In this document: one piece after another, positions 6,664-8,203 of the stretch
How positions within the stretch are numbered: the first letter of the stretch is position 1
How the letters are laid out: each line of letters begins with the position of its first letter
DNA from: Clostridia bacterium
Lineage (GTDB): Bacteria; Bacillota; Clostridia; Oscillospirales; Acutalibacteraceae
Reading direction: 5' to 3'
Length of the DNA stretch: 8,203 nt
Assembly (NCBI GenBank): GCA_024404065.1
Contig: JAKSQR010000062.1
Span: 1-8,203 of the forward strand
Program-made: the position numbers and the translations under genes
The notes under the pieces: model-generated
The model's database searches: none
What the model saw: only the letters and a program-made list of their open reading frames with translations
What the model was told of the DNA's origin: nothing

Positions 6664-6692
6664 ATTTTACCAAAAATATGCAATAAAGTCAA
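6664..6692 (-). promoter_or_regulatory. Promoter of the riboswitch-exchanger transcript
   Basis: Minus-strand TTGACT (6687-6692) and TAAAAT (6664-6669) are separated by 17 bp, with a start expected near 6657, immediately before the aptamer. A short palindrome AGGCA-AAA-TGCCT (6692-6704) abuts the -35 box. CAAGGCA occurs twice (plus strand 6655-6661 and 6690-6696), once at each end of the promoter, which hints at a second, protein-based control layer. Confidence 0.78.
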
Positions 6693-6716
6693 GGCATTTT
6701 GCCTATATAATAATTT

Positions 6717-6745
6717 AAGGCACCTGCAAAGAGGTGCCTTTGTTT
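6717..6745. terminator. Terminator hairpin after the metallophosphoesterase gene
   Basis: A perfect 9-bp stem AAGGCACCT/AGGTGCCTT (6717-6725 and 6732-6740) with a 6-nt loop starts 5 nt after the minus-strand stop codon. The T-rich tail is better on the plus strand (TTGTTTTTAA) than on the minus strand (AAATTATTATA). It probably ends the phosphoesterase transcript with moderate efficiency and also blocks plus-strand read-through. It separates that gene from the exchanger promoter. Confidence 0.7.
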
Positions 6746-8146
6746 TTAATATTCAAGCTCAGCGTCAGAGTCGCCTATACCTTCCTTATGAAGCAGGGGC
6801 ATAATAAGAGCTGAAATACTCTCTATACCGATTGAGTTAAGCTTTTTCTTAAAGGGCTTTGTAAGGCTGTCCGCAGTTTTAAGGAAGCCTACCGCAACCC
6901 TATACTCGGGTGAATTAACATCAAGGTCAGCATCGCCCTTATAGAGGTTAGATACTACATCTGTGATAAATGGCACAGCAAGTTTCTTTTTAATGGGGGC
7001 TATCTCCTTACGGCTTACACCATTTCTGAGCCTTGTAAGCCTCCATACCTTACCAAATGAAAGGCGGTTAAGCACCTTTGCAACAGGTCTTATAATAGGC
7101 TTAAGCTTTGCGGATTTTTCCTTTGAAATGCTCATACCAATTGCAAGATTCTGGAATGTGGGGTAATCGTGCTCAGCAGAGTTTAGCATATCCTCAACAA
7201 CGCCGAGGAAAAGCTTTTTGGTGTAATCTGAAAGAGGCATACCCTCAGTATCAAGGCCGGGCACATCTTTAATAAGCACGCTGCTTATGGAGATTTTTCT
7301 CTCATCAGGGTTTATTGTTGCGTGGCGGTAATAGGGTGGGAAGCCTACTAAAGCGGATGTGGAAACATCATAGCAGATATTGCCCTTTTCGCTCTTGATT
7401 GAGGTTATATTCTGAATATGGCTGTGGCCTGTAAATATGCAGGGAATACCCATATCCGCAAACTGCTTTGCTCTCTCCTCACCATCCTCAAGTAAATCAT
7501 TAGGGCCTATAATTTTATACAAGGGGGATGGAGTAAGCACAGGGTGATGGGTCATTGCAACAATAAACTGATTATCCTTATGGGCAAGCTCAACCTGCTC
7601 CTCAATCCATTTAAGGCAGTCATCATCATAGCCTGCGTGGTCCTTGCCGTGGTCATCATTAAGGGCAAGAAGCCTGTAACCATCAGCAAGCTGTGCAGTG
7701 TAGCACATAGAGGGCATGTGTACGCTTAAAGCCTTATCAAAGCTGAACTCTGTGTAATAATCATAAAGCATTTCTCTTGTAAATGCAGGCACAGGCACCT
7801 GATTATGATTCTCGTCATAGCCGTATGATTTTTCATTCTGACGATAGTCGTGAGTGGCTGTGGTAACAAAAACATTTTTGCCCCTTGCCTGCAATTGCCT
7901 GAGTAATTCTCTCATCTCCTCGTGAGATGTGTATTCGCCATTATTGGTAAGGTCGCCGCTGATAAGTACAATCTCGGGCTCACCGTCATTGCAGATTTCA
8001 TCAAACACATATTTGATTATTTCCTCACTGCCACGGCGATACTGCTGCTCCCTTTTAGGTGGAAAAGCATAAGGATTGCCTGCAACCCAGTTTTTCTTTG
8101 AATAATAATGGGTATCTGTAATAATTACTAAAGATAATGGATTCAT
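6746..8146 (-). CDS. Calcineurin-like metallophosphoesterase with unassigned C-terminal region
   Basis: A 466-residue cytoplasmic enzyme (no signal peptide or membrane segment) of the dinuclear-metal phosphoesterase fold. Motifs in order: DTH (D11, H13), GDLTNNGE (64-71, D65), TATHDY (96-101, where most relatives have GNHD), MTHHPVL (198-204), and GHSH (240-243, H241 and H243). The catalytic domain covers about 1-290. Residues about 300-466 contain a Lys/Arg-rich helical stretch (342-390) that I do not recognise. A further ATG ten codons upstream (8176) keeps the frame open, but AGGAG sits 7 nt before the ATG at 8146 and the MNPLSLVIITDTH start fits the first beta strand, so 8146 is chosen. 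The nearest functional class is CpdA/Icc-like phosphodiesterases, but the substrate is unknown. It stands alone with its own terminator, upstream of the exchanger's promoter. Confidence 0.9.
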   Translation of the reverse strand: MNPLSLVIITDTHYYSKKNWVAGNPYAFPPKREQQYRRGSEEIIKYVFDEICNDGEPEIVLISGDLTNNGEYTSHEEMRELLRQLQARGKNVFVTTATHDYRQNEKSYGYDENHNQVPVPAFTREMLYDYYTEFSFDKALSVHMPSMCYTAQLADGYRLLALNDDHGKDHAGYDDDCLKWIEEQVELAHKDNQFIVAMTHHPVLTPSPLYKIIGPNDLLEDGEERAKQFADMGIPCIFTGHSHIQNITSIKSEKGNICYDVSTSALVGFPPYYRHATINPDERKISISSVLIKDVPGLDTEGMPLSDYTKKLFLGVVEDMLNSAEHDYPTFQNLAIGMSISKEKSAKLKPIIRPVAKVLNRLSFGKVWRLTRLRNGVSRKEIAPIKKKLAVPFITDVVSNLYKGDADLDVNSPEYRVAVGFLKTADSLTKPFKKKLNSIGIESISALIMPLLHKEGIGDSDAELEY

Positions 8147-8153
8147 AATTTCA

Positions 8154-8158
8154 CTCCT
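8154..8158 (-). promoter_or_regulatory. Ribosome binding site that fixes the phosphoesterase start
   Basis: AGGAG on the minus strand lies 7 nt before the ATG at 8146. The longer reading from 8176 has no Shine-Dalgarno at a usable distance and would place this AGGAG inside the coding region. Confidence 0.8.
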
Positions 8159-8186
8159 AATATAATGCCAAAGCATTTATATTTTC

Positions 8187-8192
8187 ATTATA
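8187..8192 (-). promoter_or_regulatory. Candidate -10 box for the phosphoesterase gene
   Basis: A perfect TATAAT on the minus strand would start transcription near 8180, about 34 nt before the start codon. The matching -35 region would fall beyond the right edge of the window, so the assignment is tentative. Confidence 0.45.
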
Positions 8193-8203
8193 CATAATAA
8201 TTG

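Noticed and set aside
6616..6804. Plus-strand frame of 62 codons across the exchanger leader and the end of the phosphoesterase gene
   Set aside because: It covers the riboswitch, promoter and terminator region and the antisense of a secure gene; it has no ribosome binding site and no family resemblance.
8147..8176. Ten-residue N-terminal extension of the metallophosphoesterase starting at 8176
   Set aside because: No Shine-Dalgarno precedes 8176, whereas AGGAG lies 7 nt before the ATG at 8146, and the first beta strand of the fold begins right after that Met.
1..8203. CRISPR array, tRNA or rRNA genes, insertion sequence ends, attachment sites
   Set aside because: No regularly spaced repeats, tRNA-like cloverleaf, rRNA segments, transposase motifs or terminal inverted repeats were seen on either strand.

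Overview
The window looks like chromosomal DNA from a gut- or rumen-type anaerobic Bacillota (Clostridia, perhaps Ruminococcus/Oscillospiraceae-like). This is inferred from strong AGGAG-type ribosome binding sites, AT-rich sigma-A promoters with 17-bp spacers, compact intergenic regions with intrinsic terminators, and the style of the arabinose genes and the CobW-type GTPase. No insertion sequence, CRISPR array, rRNA or tRNA was seen. All genes read on the minus strand except one.

Layout from left to right. (1) 1-2923, minus: an L-arabinose operon, with an FGGY sugar kinase (probable L-ribulokinase) followed 14 nt later by L-arabinose isomerase araA, which runs off the left edge. It has a near-consensus promoter at 2955-2983. 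(2) 3037-3831, minus: a Cof-type HAD-IIB phosphatase with its own promoter and a terminator that lies just upstream of the arabinose promoter. (3) 3967-5382, plus: a COG0523/CobW-family GTPase (metal chaperone type) with a striking 77-residue His/Asp/Glu/Cys linker, transcribed divergently from the HAD gene. (4) 5433-6500, minus: a 10-TM CaCA-superfamily cation exchanger convergent with the GTPase; a single hairpin between them can terminate both. Its roughly 155-nt leader carries what I recognise as a yybP-ykoY manganese riboswitch, followed by a hairpin that buries the Shine-Dalgarno sequence. (5) 6746-8146, minus: a cytoplasmic calcineurin-like metallophosphoesterase with an altered GNHD motif and an unassigned C-terminal region.

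How the genes fit together. The kinase and isomerase convert L-arabinose to L-ribulose 5-phosphate; the epimerase that would complete the pathway may lie beyond the left edge. The centre of the window (3967-6692) reads as a metal-homeostasis pair: a metal-binding GTPase and an exchanger that the riboswitch predicts is made when Mn2+ is high, so the exchanger is most simply read as a Mn2+ (or Mn2+/Ca2+) exporter. The most interesting signals are this riboswitch-exchanger pairing and the tandem Cys/His module of the GTPase, whose two copies are nearly identical in protein but differ synonymously at half of their codons.
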